NCBI GenBank assembly: GCA_039180675.1
Contig: JBCDDC010000008.1
Location: 62,001-126,000, forward strand
Direction of reading: 5' to 3'
Source: Thermohalobaculum sp039180675
Lineage (GTDB): Bacteria; Pseudomonadota; Alphaproteobacteria; Rhodobacterales; Rhodobacteraceae
DNA: 64,000 nucleotides
Below, piece by piece: positions 31,806-41,473 of the stretch (its first letter is position 1; every line of letters starts with the position of its first letter). The notes under the pieces were generated by a model. It was not told where the DNA came from, ran no database searches, and worked only from the letters and a program-made list of their open reading frames with translations. Position numbers and translations under genes: made by a program.

Positions 31806-34382
31806 TCAGTACAACCCGCCGGTCCCGATATCAACATCATCCTCGGCCGGGGGCTGCGGGACGGCGGGGCGGTTTTCATCTACCCCGGAATTGTTGACCG
31901 TAGGCTCAAAGAGATTGAACCCAGACGTGTCATCGCCCCCACCAAGATCCGTAAAAGGCAGGTCGGAGCGCGCGATGGTGCCGAAAAGCTCCTCATCGCC
32001 CGCGAGGTAGAAGCTGCCATAAAGCGGCGGCTCGCTGCCTGGCTCGAAGAACTCGACGATCACGTGCTCGCCCGTCTCGTCATCGGGTAGGCGCTCGCCA
32101 GTCTCGCGGTCGAGCTTGACCATGATCAGATCGCCCTCTCCGCCGCCCTCAAACTCTCCGGCAGGCCGGGTTTCCATGGCAGCGGCCATGAAACGCTTGA
32201 AGACCGGGCCGCAGAGCGTGCCTCCATAGGCGCGACGGCCGAGGCTGCGCGGCTGATCAAAGCCGATGTAGCAACCGGCGACCATGTTGGGGGAGAAGCC
32301 GATGAACCAGGCATCCCTGCTCTCATTCGTCGTCCCCGTCTTGCCTGCGAGCGGGAAGCCGAGATCGCCCACGGTCCGCGATGCGGTCCCACGCATCACC
32401 ACGCCTTGCAGCATCGAGACAAGCTGGTCCGCGGTAAACGAGCTCATGATCTGCGCGCGGGTGTCGTAGAGCACCGGCTCGCTGATCGTCGCGGACCCAT
32501 TGGCCGCGCAGCCGTCACAAGAACGGGGGTCGTGGCGGAACAGCGTTTTGCCGTTGCGGTCCTGAATGCGGTCCACCACGGTGGGGCGCACCTGCTTGCC
32601 GCCATTGGCGAACATCCCGTAGGCCGCGACCATGTCGTAGAGCGTCGTCTCACCGGCACCCAGCGCATAGCTGAGGTGATGCGGCATGTTCTTATAGACC
32701 CCGAAGCGTTCGGCGTAGTCGGCGATCCGATCCATCCCGATCTGCTGTGCGATCCGCACGGTCATCAGGTTACGCGACATCACGAGCCCGGTGCGGAGCG
32801 TTGTCGGCCCGTAGAACTTACCAGACGAGTTCTTGGGCCGCCAAGCCTCCTGCCCGATCGCGCGAACAACGATCGGCGCATCCAGAACGATTGTTGCGGG
32901 AGAGTACCCCGCATCTAGCGCAGCCGCGTAGACGAAGGGCTTGAAGGCCGAGCCCGGTTGTCTCAGGGCCTGGGTCGCCCGGTTGAAGACACTGTCCTGG
33001 TAGGAAAACCCGCCCTGCAGCGCGAGCACGCGGCCGGTATGGGGATCCATGGCCACAAAACCGCCCTGCACTTCCGGGATCTGGCGAAGCTCCCAGGCCT
33101 CCTCACCTTTTGAGACAAGCACGACATCGCCAGGCTGCCAGAGGTCGGAAGCCGTCTCCGCTGCCAGTCTCTCCCCATCACGTCGATGGGCCTTCACCCA
33201 ATCCTGGCCTGCGCGGGAGAGTGTTTCGACCGAACTACCCTCTTCATGCAGGACACCAACTTCAGCGCTCTTCGTGGCGCTGGAGAGGACGACTGCCGGA
33301 TACCAACCGTCGATGTCGCGTGGCGCCTTGGCCGCCTGCAGCTGATCGGCCCACTTCTCCGGATCGAACTCTTCGATCCGCGTCACAGGGCCGTGGTAGA
33401 CGCCCTGACCCCGGTCATACTCCTCAAGGCCCTGCCGAAGGGTCGCTGCTGCCATCTCCTGCAGTTCCGGATCAATGGTCGCGCGGATCGTTAGGCCACC
33501 TCGAAAGAGGGTTTCTTCGCCAACCTCCGCCACCATCTGGCGGCGTACTTCGCCTGTAAAAAAATCAGGCTCTGCTGCTGCCAGAACATCCGGGCCGTCC
33601 GTTCCAACCAGTGTGACCAGGTCTTCGGCCTTCGACGCTTCGGCCTCCTCCCGGCTCAAATGCCCGTTCTGGGCCATCTCCTCCAGCACATAGTTCCGCC
33701 GGGCGATCGCACGATCCTTGTTGCGAATGGGATGATAGGTCGATGGCGCCTTGGGCAGCGCCGCGAGATAAGCAGCCTCTGAAGGTGTCAGTTCCTCCAT
33801 CGGCTTGCCGAAATAGTTCTGCGACGCAGCCATGATCCCATAGGAGCGCGCGCCGAGGAAAATCTCGTTCATGTAGAGCTCAAGGATATGATCCTTGGAC
33901 AGCGCCCCATCGAGACGGACCGCAAGGATCCCCTCCTTGATCTTGCGCTCGAAGCTCCTTGCGTTCCCGACCAGAAAATTCTTCATCACCTGCTGCGAGA
34001 TGGTCGAAGCGCCTGAGAGCCGGACGCTCTGCCCTTGCGCCCGGGCCAGAGCGTAACGGGTCATCGCCTTCGCAATGCCGACCGCGTCGATCCCCGGATG
34101 CTCATAGAAATTCTTGTCCTCAGCCGAGATGAAGGCGTTCTTCACCAGCGGCGGGATCTCCTCAATCGGCGCGAAGATCCGCTTCTCATGCGCGAATTCG
34201 GCGATTACCACGCCTTCACCGGAATAGACCCGGCTCAGCATCTTGGGCTGATAATTGACCAGGTCGTCGTGGCTCGGCAGATCCTTGCCATAGAGATGCA
34301 CGAGCGCGGCAATTCCCACCACCGAGCACATCGCCCCGATGCTAAGGAAACTGAAGAGGCCGGCAATCAGCCTGATCATCAA
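31806..34382 (-). CDS. mrcA: Penicillin-binding protein 1A (bifunctional peptidoglycan synthase)
   Basis: A class A penicillin-binding protein that polymerises glycan strands and cross-links peptides in the periplasm. The 858-residue product has an N-terminal membrane anchor (about 5-25), a glycosyltransferase domain with SAEDKNFYEHPGID and STISQQVMKNFLV, and a transpeptidase domain with SAFKPF (SxxK), MSRNLMT (SxN type) and KTGTTNE. An OB-like insertion typical of PBP1A lies between them. The C-terminal tail is acidic and disordered-looking. It lies 71 bases downstream of amiC, which fits a cell-wall pair. Confidence 0.96.
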   Translation of the reverse strand: MMIRLIAGLFSFLSIGAMCSVVGIAALVHLYGKDLPSHDDLVNYQPKMLSRVYSGEGVVIAEFAHEKRIFAPIEEIPPLVKNAFISAEDKNFYEHPGIDAVGIAKAMTRYALARAQGQSVRLSGASTISQQVMKNFLVGNARSFERKIKEGILAVRLDGALSKDHILELYMNEIFLGARSYGIMAASQNYFGKPMEELTPSEAAYLAALPKAPSTYHPIRNKDRAIARRNYVLEEMAQNGHLSREEAEASKAEDLVTLVGTDGPDVLAAAEPDFFTGEVRRQMVAEVGEETLFRGGLTIRATIDPELQEMAAATLRQGLEEYDRGQGVYHGPVTRIEEFDPEKWADQLQAAKAPRDIDGWYPAVVLSSATKSAEVGVLHEEGSSVETLSRAGQDWVKAHRRDGERLAAETASDLWQPGDVVLVSKGEEAWELRQIPEVQGGFVAMDPHTGRVLALQGGFSYQDSVFNRATQALRQPGSAFKPFVYAAALDAGYSPATIVLDAPIVVRAIGQEAWRPKNSSGKFYGPTTLRTGLVMSRNLMTVRIAQQIGMDRIADYAERFGVYKNMPHHLSYALGAGETTLYDMVAAYGMFANGGKQVRPTVVDRIQDRNGKTLFRHDPRSCDGCAANGSATISEPVLYDTRAQIMSSFTADQLVSMLQGVVMRGTASRTVGDLGFPLAGKTGTTNESRDAWFIGFSPNMVAGCYIGFDQPRSLGRRAYGGTLCGPVFKRFMAAAMETRPAGEFEGGGEGDLIMVKLDRETGERLPDDETGEHVIVEFFEPGSEPPLYGSFYLAGDEELFGTIARSDLPFTDLGGGDDTSGFNLFEPTVNNSGVDENRPAVPQPPAEDDVDIGTGGLY

Positions 34383-34453
34383 CTGCTCTCTCCCGGTCTT
34401 TCGCCTCGTGTCACAAGATCGGACGGGGCTGGTTACTTATCTCACCCACGCGT

Positions 34454-35632
34454 TTAACGCCGTGGGGCCGTGAAGGCCGGATCGGCGTTATCGCGCCACA
34501 ATTCTAAACCTTCGACCAACGCCTCGGCAATCGCCTTGCCGTACTCGTCACTTTGCAACCTTTTACGATCTTCTGCGCTCGACAGAAAGCCAAGTTCTAT
34601 CAAAACCGAGGGAATGTTGGGGGATTTTAGCACGACAAACGCGGCCTGACGGTGCGGGCGCGTGCGCAGAAGTTTGAATTTCTTGCTTACCGAGGCGAGG
34701 ATCGCTTCCGCAAGCCGGTCGGACTCAGGCGCAGTGGCGCGTTGTGAGAGGTCAAGGAGCAAACGGGTCATCTGGTCGGTTTCGCCGACAAGGTCTGCTC
34801 CAGCCAGCACATCCGCCCGGTTCTCCCGTTCCGCAAACGCATCCGCAGCCTGATCCGTCCCTTTCTCCGAAAGCGTGTAGGCAGAGAGACCGGTCGCCTT
34901 CCCGTTCTCAAGCGTATCCGCATGGAGCGAGATCAGAACATTCGCACCGGCCCGCTGCGCGATCCGAACACGTTCCCTCAGCGGGACATAGCTGTCATCG
35001 TCACGCGTCAGTATGGGGCGAAACTCCTTGGTCTCGCCAATTGCCTCGGCGATCTGGCGGCCGATCCTCAGGACGATTTCCTTCTCCACCAGCCCATCGA
35101 CACTCGCTCCGGGGTCAATCCCGCCATGCCCGGGGTCCAGAACGACGACGATCCTGCCATCAGGCACGGGTGGTGTCGACGGCTGGGGTGTCCATATCGC
35201 CTCGTCCGGCCAGCCCGAGGCTTCTTCGAATGCCTCCTCCGACACAGGTTGAAGCTCTACGATGATCGCCGGGCCATCGCGCCGGTCACCAATATAAGCC
35301 TGACTGATCCCGAGCGGTCGGCCGAGGTCGATCACGAGACGCGGCCGATCGGGCTGGAAGAAGCCGTAACGGGCGTCGATCCCTCTTGGGGCCGCAAAGG
35401 CGTTGCCAAAGTTTCCCTCGGCGAAATCGATGACCAGCCGGCGCGGATTACTGAGCGTGAAGGCATCGAACCCGATCTCCTCACCGGTCCCTATCACGAG
35501 GCTCGCCGCACCGCCTTCCCGCTCGAATGCCATGCTTTCGATGACCGGCTCTGCCTGCACGATCGTCGTCAGGAGGCCAAGCGTGAAGACCTGAGTCACC
35601 AAGACCACACTGAACCACAACCTAAGCCCCAT
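34454..35632 (-). CDS. N-acetylmuramoyl-L-alanine amidase (AmiC type)
   Basis: This periplasmic zinc amidase removes stem peptides from peptidoglycan during cell separation. The 392-residue protein has a signal peptide (about 1-27), an AMIN domain (about 30-130) for septal peptidoglycan targeting and an Amidase_3 domain (about 160-380). The zinc and catalytic residues are in VLDPGHGGIDPGA, EKEIVLRIG, LISLHADT and IELGFLSS. A regulatory helix blocking the active site, as in AmiC, is plausible but cannot be confirmed by eye. It is the first gene of the leftward series and diverges from rne. Confidence 0.94.
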   Translation of the reverse strand: MGLRLWFSVVLVTQVFTLGLLTTIVQAEPVIESMAFEREGGAASLVIGTGEEIGFDAFTLSNPRRLVIDFAEGNFGNAFAAPRGIDARYGFFQPDRPRLVIDLGRPLGISQAYIGDRRDGPAIIVELQPVSEEAFEEASGWPDEAIWTPQPSTPPVPDGRIVVVLDPGHGGIDPGASVDGLVEKEIVLRIGRQIAEAIGETKEFRPILTRDDDSYVPLRERVRIAQRAGANVLISLHADTLENGKATGLSAYTLSEKGTDQAADAFAERENRADVLAGADLVGETDQMTRLLLDLSQRATAPESDRLAEAILASVSKKFKLLRTRPHRQAAFVVLKSPNIPSVLIELGFLSSAEDRKRLQSDEYGKAIAEALVEGLELWRDNADPAFTAPRR

Positions 35633-36070
35633 CTGCTCCCTCGAACCCAGAATCAGTTTGTCAGTTTCTTTTTTCGCAAGTATATGGCGGATAGGACATT
35701 CCGTCTGTCATATGTTCGTGGTGAGCGTCTTCTGCTCTTCCGGAAATATTCCGGCCCGAACCATCCGGCAGCGCTCGGGCCACGCCTGACCCAATGGTTG
35801 AGTTCTTACCCAAGGGCTGGCGCACCGGAAAGTGATAGTCCCGCGCCAGAGAGCGCCTAAACAGTTCAACTGCGTCCCTTGGCGGACGCCCGATGACGAA
35901 AGATACGCGCCGATGCGCCCGCTTTGTACCACCAGACCCCTTACCCGGACCGCGCTCACAGCGTCCGCACGGGATCTGGTTTTCGCGGGGCATCCTGCGC
36001 ATCAAAGAGATGCACAGACAGAAGGCTGGCGGCGAAGTCCGCCCGGTCGGGCTGTCTGCAGAAGGATTCC
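35633..36070. promoter_or_regulatory. Long divergent region and probable structured leader of rne
   Basis: This 438-base gap separates amiC from rne and no convincing gene lies in it. It contains CCGGAA-ATA-TTCCGG (35740-35754) and a nested pair: CCAAGGG (35810-35816) with CCCTTGG (35876-35882), enclosing CTGGCGC (35817-35823) with GCGCCAG (35843-35849). The two left arms are adjacent, so a two-step stem is possible. In Escherichia coli, RNase E controls its own mRNA through a long structured rne leader. The same kind of feedback is inferred here, not shown. Confidence 0.55.
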
Positions 36071-38887
36071 ATGGGAAAGAAAATGCTCATCGATGCCACC
36101 CATCCGGAGGAAACCCGGGTCGTGGTGGTGGACGGCAACAAGGTCGACGACTTCGACTTTGAGTCAATCAACAAACGCCAGCTAGCCGGAAACATCTACC
36201 TCGCAAAGGTGACCCGGGTCGAACCGTCGCTTCAGGCGGCTTTTGTCGACTACGGCGGCAACCGGCACGGGTTTCTGGCCTTTTCGGAGATCCACCCGGA
36301 TTACTACCAAATCCCAGTAGCGGATCGAAAGGCGCTGCTTGAGGAAGAGGAGCGTGCCGCGCGCGAGGAGAGTGCCGACGAGAACGGCAATGGCGACGAA
36401 GCGCCTAAGAAAGCCAAACGCGCCCGACGCTCCCGCGGCGGGAAGAAGCCTGCCGCTGCGGCCGAGGCAGCGTCCGATGTCTCGGGTCTCGAGGTGATCA
36501 CGGCCGAAGACGCGCCTGCGACCGACGGGTCAGAAACCCCGGACAGCCTGACCGTAATGGACGTGGCCGAGGCACCCGCCGAGGGCGACGCTCCTGGGCC
36601 ATCGGAAAGTGACCCGGATCCGGAGACGCGAGCCGAAGCCGATGATGCTTCGGAGGCTCCAGAACCCCCTGGAGAGGCGGGCACCGACACGCCACCGGAC
36701 GAGCCGAAGACGATGGCGGAAGATGCTGGTCTCGAGGAGGACAAGGTTTCCGAGGAGCTCGAGGGCGACGGCGCCTCCAGAGGCGCCTCCCGCTCGGACA
36801 GCCCCGAGAAGTCGGCCGAGGATGAAACAAGCGACGCGTCCGATGGCGAGGCAGACGATGCCAAGAGTGACGCAGATGACCCTGCGGATGCATCGGACGG
36901 CGCCAAGCAAAAGAAGGATAAGTCGGACGAGAAGCCCAAGAAGCGCGCCCGCAGAACCCGCAAGCGCCGCTCGGACAAAGACGACGGTGAGAACAGCGAC
37001 ACGGACGCCGAGGAAGAGGACATCGAATCGGTCGGCGCCGAAGACCTCCAGGAGGAAGTGGCCGCCTCGCGCGCCCGGCGCCGGCGCAACTACAAGATCC
37101 AGGACGTGGTCAAGGTCCGCCAGATCATGCTGGTCCAGGTCGTGAAGGAAGAGCGCGGCAACAAAGGCGCGGCGCTCACCACCTATCTCAGCCTCGCAGG
37201 GCGCTATTGCGTTCTGATGCCGAACACCGCCCGCGGTGGCGGCATTTCGCGCAAGATCACGCAGGTCGGCGACCGCAAGCGCCTGCGCGAGATCGTCGAC
37301 GAACTCGATGTGCCCAAGGGTATGGGCCTGATTGTTCGCACCGCCGGTGCGGAACGCACCCGCGCCGAGATCAAACGCGACTATGAATTCCTCTGCCGCC
37401 AGTGGGAGCAGGTGCGCGACCTGACCATGAAATCCATAGCGCCGTGCCTGATCTACGAGGAAGGCTCGCTGATCAAACGCTCGATCCGGGATCTCTATTC
37501 GAAAGAGATCGACTCGATCTCCGTCGAAGGCGAAAACGGGTATCGTGAGGCGAAGGACTACATGAAAATGCTCATGCCGTCCCACGCCAAGAACGTTCAG
37601 CAATACACGGATCAGATCCCGCTCTTCATCCGTTATCAGGTGGAGAGCACGCTGAACGGGATGTTCTCCCCGACGGTCCAGCTCAAATCGGGTGGCTATA
37701 TTGTGATCGGCGTGACCGAAGCGCTGGTCGCGGTCGACGTGAACTCAGGCCGCGCGACCAAGCAGGGCTCGATCGAGGAGACGGCGCTTCAGACAAACCT
37801 CGAAGCCGCGGATGAGGTCGCCCGGCAGTGCCGCCTGCGCGACCTTGCCGGTCTTATCGTGATCGACTTCATCGATATGGAGGAGAACCGCAACAACCGC
37901 GCGGTCGAGAAGCGGATGAAGGAGCGGCTGAAAACCGATCGCGCCCGCATCCAGATCGGCCGGATCTCATCTTTCGGACTGATGGAGATGTCGCGCCAGC
38001 GGCTTCGGCCGGGCATGTTGGAAGTCACCACCTCACCCTGCCCCCAATGCCAGGGCACGGGCGTGATCAGGTCGGATGAGAACATGGCGCTGTCGATCCT
38101 GCGCGAGGTCGAGGAAGAGGGCGTGCGCGGCCGCTCCGCCGAGATCCAGGTAGCGGCCCCGATCGACGTGGCGAATTTCCTGCTCAATCACAAACGCGCC
38201 CATATCTCGCAGATCGAGGCCCGCTACGGCGTCTCGATCCTGATCGTGGCCGATCCGAGCCTGACCAGCCCCGATTTCCGGATCGAGCGGTCGAAGCAGG
38301 CGACCCGGGCCATCGAAAAGGCGCCCGCCGCCGTCACGGCAGACTCTGTCGTCACCTCCGATGAGATCGAGGAGGAGGACGACACGGAAACCACACCCGA
38401 TGACGACAGCGGCGAGAAGCGCGAAGGCCGCTCGCGCCGCAGGCGTGGCCGGCGCGGTGGCCGGAAACGGCGTTCTGTCGAGACCGGGGATGACAACGGG
38501 TCTTCCGAAGCGGACTCGGATGGATCATCCGAGGGTAGCTCAGACACCGACGAAGAGGACAAGCCGAAACGCTCCCGGCGGCGGCGTGGCAAACGCGGCA
38601 AGGATGATGCCTCCGCGGACGAGGAAGAGATTAAGGCTGCCGAAGAGGCCAGTGGCTCGGAAGTTCCTGAGCAGGCTGCGGAGACCAGCGACGATGCCGC
38701 GGTTCCAGAACCGGTGGCCGAGGCCCCTGCCGTGCAGGAGACTGAGGAGCCACCCGCCGAAGTCGTCGAGTTGAAGACGGAAGAAGCTGAAAGCCCGGAG
38801 CCAACCGCCAGCGAAGATGCTCCAACGCCCGGCGAAGAGGATAAGGACCGGCCCAAGCGAAGAGGCTGGTGGTCCTTCGGCGGCTGA
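36071..38887 (+). CDS. rne: Ribonuclease E
   Basis: RNase E is the endonuclease that starts mRNA decay and matures rRNA and tRNA. The 938-residue product starts at ATG 36071 (GAAGGA six bases upstream) with MGKKMLIDATHPEETRVVVV. Its S1 RNA-binding domain is split after residue 98 by about 240 acidic and basic low-complexity residues before RRRRNYKIQDVVKVRQIM, an alphaproteobacterial trait. The catalytic metal aspartates are in VAVDVNSGRATKQGS and IVIDFIDMEENR, and the zinc-link is SPCPQCQGTG. The C-terminal 200 residues are charged and disordered, a degradosome scaffold type, ending KRRGWWSFGG. Confidence 0.96.
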   Translation: MGKKMLIDATHPEETRVVVVDGNKVDDFDFESINKRQLAGNIYLAKVTRVEPSLQAAFVDYGGNRHGFLAFSEIHPDYYQIPVADRKALLEEEERAAREESADENGNGDEAPKKAKRARRSRGGKKPAAAAEAASDVSGLEVITAEDAPATDGSETPDSLTVMDVAEAPAEGDAPGPSESDPDPETRAEADDASEAPEPPGEAGTDTPPDEPKTMAEDAGLEEDKVSEELEGDGASRGASRSDSPEKSAEDETSDASDGEADDAKSDADDPADASDGAKQKKDKSDEKPKKRARRTRKRRSDKDDGENSDTDAEEEDIESVGAEDLQEEVAASRARRRRNYKIQDVVKVRQIMLVQVVKEERGNKGAALTTYLSLAGRYCVLMPNTARGGGISRKITQVGDRKRLREIVDELDVPKGMGLIVRTAGAERTRAEIKRDYEFLCRQWEQVRDLTMKSIAPCLIYEEGSLIKRSIRDLYSKEIDSISVEGENGYREAKDYMKMLMPSHAKNVQQYTDQIPLFIRYQVESTLNGMFSPTVQLKSGGYIVIGVTEALVAVDVNSGRATKQGSIEETALQTNLEAADEVARQCRLRDLAGLIVIDFIDMEENRNNRAVEKRMKERLKTDRARIQIGRISSFGLMEMSRQRLRPGMLEVTTSPCPQCQGTGVIRSDENMALSILREVEEEGVRGRSAEIQVAAPIDVANFLLNHKRAHISQIEARYGVSILIVADPSLTSPDFRIERSKQATRAIEKAPAAVTADSVVTSDEIEEEDDTETTPDDDSGEKREGRSRRRRGRRGGRKRRSVETGDDNGSSEADSDGSSEGSSDTDEEDKPKRSRRRRGKRGKDDASADEEEIKAAEEASGSEVPEQAAETSDDAAVPEPVAEAPAVQETEEPPAEVVELKTEEAESPEPTASEDAPTPGEEDKDRPKRRGWWSFGG

Positions 38888-38895
38888 CCTCAGCC
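38882..38895. repeat. Palindrome holding the stop codons of rne and the convergent gene
   Basis: GGCTGA-CC-TCAGCC is a perfect 6-bp inverted repeat with a two-base centre. The TGA ending rne (38885-38887) and the TGA ending the leftward aminotransferase (38890-38892 on this strand TCA) both lie in it. Only two bases separate the two genes. The loop is too short for a normal hairpin unless the inner pairs open. Confidence 0.6.
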
Positions 38896-40041
38896 CCCCA
38901 GCATGATCTGCATCCGACGCACGCCCTCCGCGATGAGCGGGGGGTTCTGCGCGTAGGAGAAGCGGATCGTTAGATCACCGCGATTCGGGTCGAAATCGAG
39001 CCCTGGCGTCGTCGCCACACCTGCCTCGTGCAACAGGCGCTGACAGAACGCTGTGGACGTATCACCCAGATCGCCGAGACCCGCATAGACATAGAATGCC
39101 CCATCCGACGGTGCTACCGAGGTGAAACCGAGCCGTGGCAGGGTCTCCATCAACAGGCGGCGGTTCTCCGCATAGGCGTCGATATACGGGGCGACCTCGG
39201 CCATCCCCTCGGCGCTCATAGCGCCGACCGCCGCCACCTGGCTGGCATGCGCGGGGCAGATAAAGAGGTTCTGCGCCAGGTTCTGGCATGTCCTCACCAT
39301 CCGCTCGGGCACGATCATCCAGCCGATCCGCCACCCGGTCATCGACCAGTATTTCGAGAAGCTGTTGATGACGATCGCCTCATCGGTCAGCTCCAGAACC
39401 GAATGCGCAGGGGAGTCATAGGTCAGGCCGTGGTAGATCTCGTCTGAGATGAGGATCAGCCCCTCCGCCTCGCAATAGGCCTGCAGTTCAGCCAGCCTAT
39501 CACGGTCGAGCATCGTGCCGGTCGGGTTCGACGGGCTCGCAATCAAAAGCCCGTTCAAGCGCCCGGCAGCACTCAACATCTCCGGCGTGGGCTGAAACCG
39601 GTCCTGGAGGGTGGCGGGTAGGCGGACCGGCTCGATCCCCAAGGTGCCCGCCACGTTGCGATAGCAGGGGTAGCCAGGATCGACCATGGCGAGCCGATCG
39701 CCCACCTCGAAGCAGGCGAGAAACGAGATGATAAAGCCCGCCGAAGACCCGGCCGTGGCGACCACGCGACCAGGGTCAATATTGAGCCCGTATCGGTCGT
39801 GATAGAGCTTCGCGATGTCCTGTCTCAGATCCGGGATGCCGAGCCCGCTGGTATATCCCAGCCCTTGTCCCCGGGCGATCGCATCTTCCAACGCCCGCGT
39901 CGCGGCTTTTGGTGCCGGATGAGAGGGCTCACCCACCTCCATATGGATAATATCCCGCCCTGCACGCTCCAGCGCCTGAGCCTCGGCCAGCACGTCCATG
40001 GCGTAGAAGGGCGGCGTTTCGCTGCGCTTGGAAAGATTCAC
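38890..40041 (-). CDS. Class I/II pyridoxal-phosphate aminotransferase
   Basis: A 383-residue fold-type I PLP enzyme. The lysine that binds PLP is in NSFSKYWSMTGWRIGW. Other motifs are HMEVGEPSHPAP, SPSNPTGTML, LILISDEIYHGLTYD and the C-terminal substrate carboxylate Arg in LTIRFSYA. It resembles aspartate/aromatic-type aminotransferases annotated as putative aspartate aminotransferases in this family. The exact substrate cannot be fixed by sequence. It converges on rne and diverges from the M48 protease gene, with about 97 bases of shared upstream region. Confidence 0.9.
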   Translation of the reverse strand: MNLSKRSETPPFYAMDVLAEAQALERAGRDIIHMEVGEPSHPAPKAATRALEDAIARGQGLGYTSGLGIPDLRQDIAKLYHDRYGLNIDPGRVVATAGSSAGFIISFLACFEVGDRLAMVDPGYPCYRNVAGTLGIEPVRLPATLQDRFQPTPEMLSAAGRLNGLLIASPSNPTGTMLDRDRLAELQAYCEAEGLILISDEIYHGLTYDSPAHSVLELTDEAIVINSFSKYWSMTGWRIGWMIVPERMVRTCQNLAQNLFICPAHASQVAAVGAMSAEGMAEVAPYIDAYAENRRLLMETLPRLGFTSVAPSDGAFYVYAGLGDLGDTSTAFCQRLLHEAGVATTPGLDFDPNRGDLTIRFSYAQNPPLIAEGVRRMQIMLGG

Positions 40042-40138
40042 GTCAAAGTTCCTTCTCGGATCGTCGGGAAGTCTCTATGCTCCCGTTCGGACCAAAAGTG
40101 AACAGGCACAACCCCTTGGCCGAGAGGAGCGCTGTCCG

Positions 40139-41452
40139 TTGATCAGGCTGATCCTCGCCTTTACTCTCAGCATAGCTGCAGCCCTGCCCGCCTCGGCGCA
40201 GGGTCTGATCCGCGATGCAGAGATCGAGGGCACGCTCAAAATGCTGTCGCTGCCGATCTACAAGGCTGCGGGTGTGAACCCCAACTCCATCTCGATGTAC
40301 ATCGTCAATGACCGCTCGCTGAACGCCTTCGTCGCGGGCGGGCGAAATATCTTCATGAACACTGGCCTGATCATCGAGCTGGCGGAACCGGCGGAACTGC
40401 AGGGTGTCATCGCACACGAGCTTGGGCACATCACGGGCGGCCACCTTGCCCGGCGCAATATAAAGCTGCGCAACGCGCAGGGACCCGCGCTTCTCGGGCT
40501 ATTGGCTGGCATCGCCGTGGGAGCTGCCGGGGGTGGTGCCGCGGGCGCTGCAATCGCGGCAGGGAGCCAGGGCGCAGTGATACGTGATGTGCTTCGCCAT
40601 ACCAGAAGCGAGGAGGCCTCCGCCGACCAGGCCGCGCTCACCTATCTCGACCGGGCGAATATCGACCCTTCGGGCCTGCAACGGGTGTTCGAGCGCTTTC
40701 GCGGCCAAGAGGTCTTCGCGGTCGGCAATATCGACCCCTACATCATCACTCACCCGCTCTCCAGCCAGCGGATGCAGCTGATCGAAAGGCGCGTGGACGA
40801 GATCGGCGTTGACGGCCGCGCCCCTCCGCCAGAACACACATACTGGCACTCACGGATGCGCGCGAAGCTAGATGGGTTCCTCAGCAACCCCAAGCGGGTG
40901 CTCGAACGTCTCGAGGATGAACCGGAAGACGAGATGAGCCTCTATGCGAAGTCGGTCGCGCTGCACCGGATCCCGTCGCCGCGCGAAGCGGTCAACGCGA
41001 TCGATCGGTTGATCGCGCTTCGCCCGAACGACCCCTATTACATCGAGTTAAAGGGTCAGATCCTGTTCGAATCCGGCCGGGCAACCGAAGCCGTACCCCT
41101 CTATCGCAGGGCTGTCGAACTCGCACCGAACCAGCCGCTTCTGAAAGCCGGGCTAGGCCGCGCCCTCCTCGCACTGAACGACCGGGTGGCCGACAGCGAG
41201 GCGCTGAACGTCCTGCAGGATGCGCGGCGCGCCGATATGGCGGACTCGGCCGCGCTCCGCGATCTCGCCACCGCCTATTCGCGGGCTGGCGATTACGGCA
41301 TGGCCTCGCTCGCGACAGCCGAGCGCTTCGCACTGCAGGGTCGCACCGATGATGCGCTTTTGCAGGCGCGCCGGGCCTCGAGCATTCTGCCAGAAGGGTC
41401 ACCCGGTTGGCTCAGAGCCCAGGATATCCTAAGTCTTGCTCCAGAAGAGTGA
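40139..41452 (+). CDS. M48-family periplasmic metalloprotease with TPR tail (BepA-like)
   Basis: BepA-type proteins check outer-membrane protein assembly in the periplasm. The 437-residue product has a signal peptide (about 1-20, ending ASA), the zinc motif HELGH (93-97) with a further Glu ligand in TRSEEASADQAALTYL, a glycine/alanine-rich hydrophobic loop (about 115-145) and TPR-like helices in the second half. TTG 40139 was chosen because AGGAG precedes it by nine bases and it places the signal peptide exactly at the N-terminus. Earlier starts would bury it. A DsbA-family gene follows after 21 bases. Confidence 0.9.
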   Translation: MIRLILAFTLSIAAALPASAQGLIRDAEIEGTLKMLSLPIYKAAGVNPNSISMYIVNDRSLNAFVAGGRNIFMNTGLIIELAEPAELQGVIAHELGHITGGHLARRNIKLRNAQGPALLGLLAGIAVGAAGGGAAGAAIAAGSQGAVIRDVLRHTRSEEASADQAALTYLDRANIDPSGLQRVFERFRGQEVFAVGNIDPYIITHPLSSQRMQLIERRVDEIGVDGRAPPPEHTYWHSRMRAKLDGFLSNPKRVLERLEDEPEDEMSLYAKSVALHRIPSPREAVNAIDRLIALRPNDPYYIELKGQILFESGRATEAVPLYRRAVELAPNQPLLKAGLGRALLALNDRVADSEALNVLQDARRADMADSAALRDLATAYSRAGDYGMASLATAERFALQGRTDDALLQARRASSILPEGSPGWLRAQDILSLAPEE

Positions 41453-41473
41453 CTGATCTCGGAGAATGCGCAG

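Noticed and set aside
36530..37603. A 357-codon leftward frame and others opposite rne
   Set aside because: They arise from the repetitive acidic codons of RNase E read in reverse (Ser/Leu/Val-rich).
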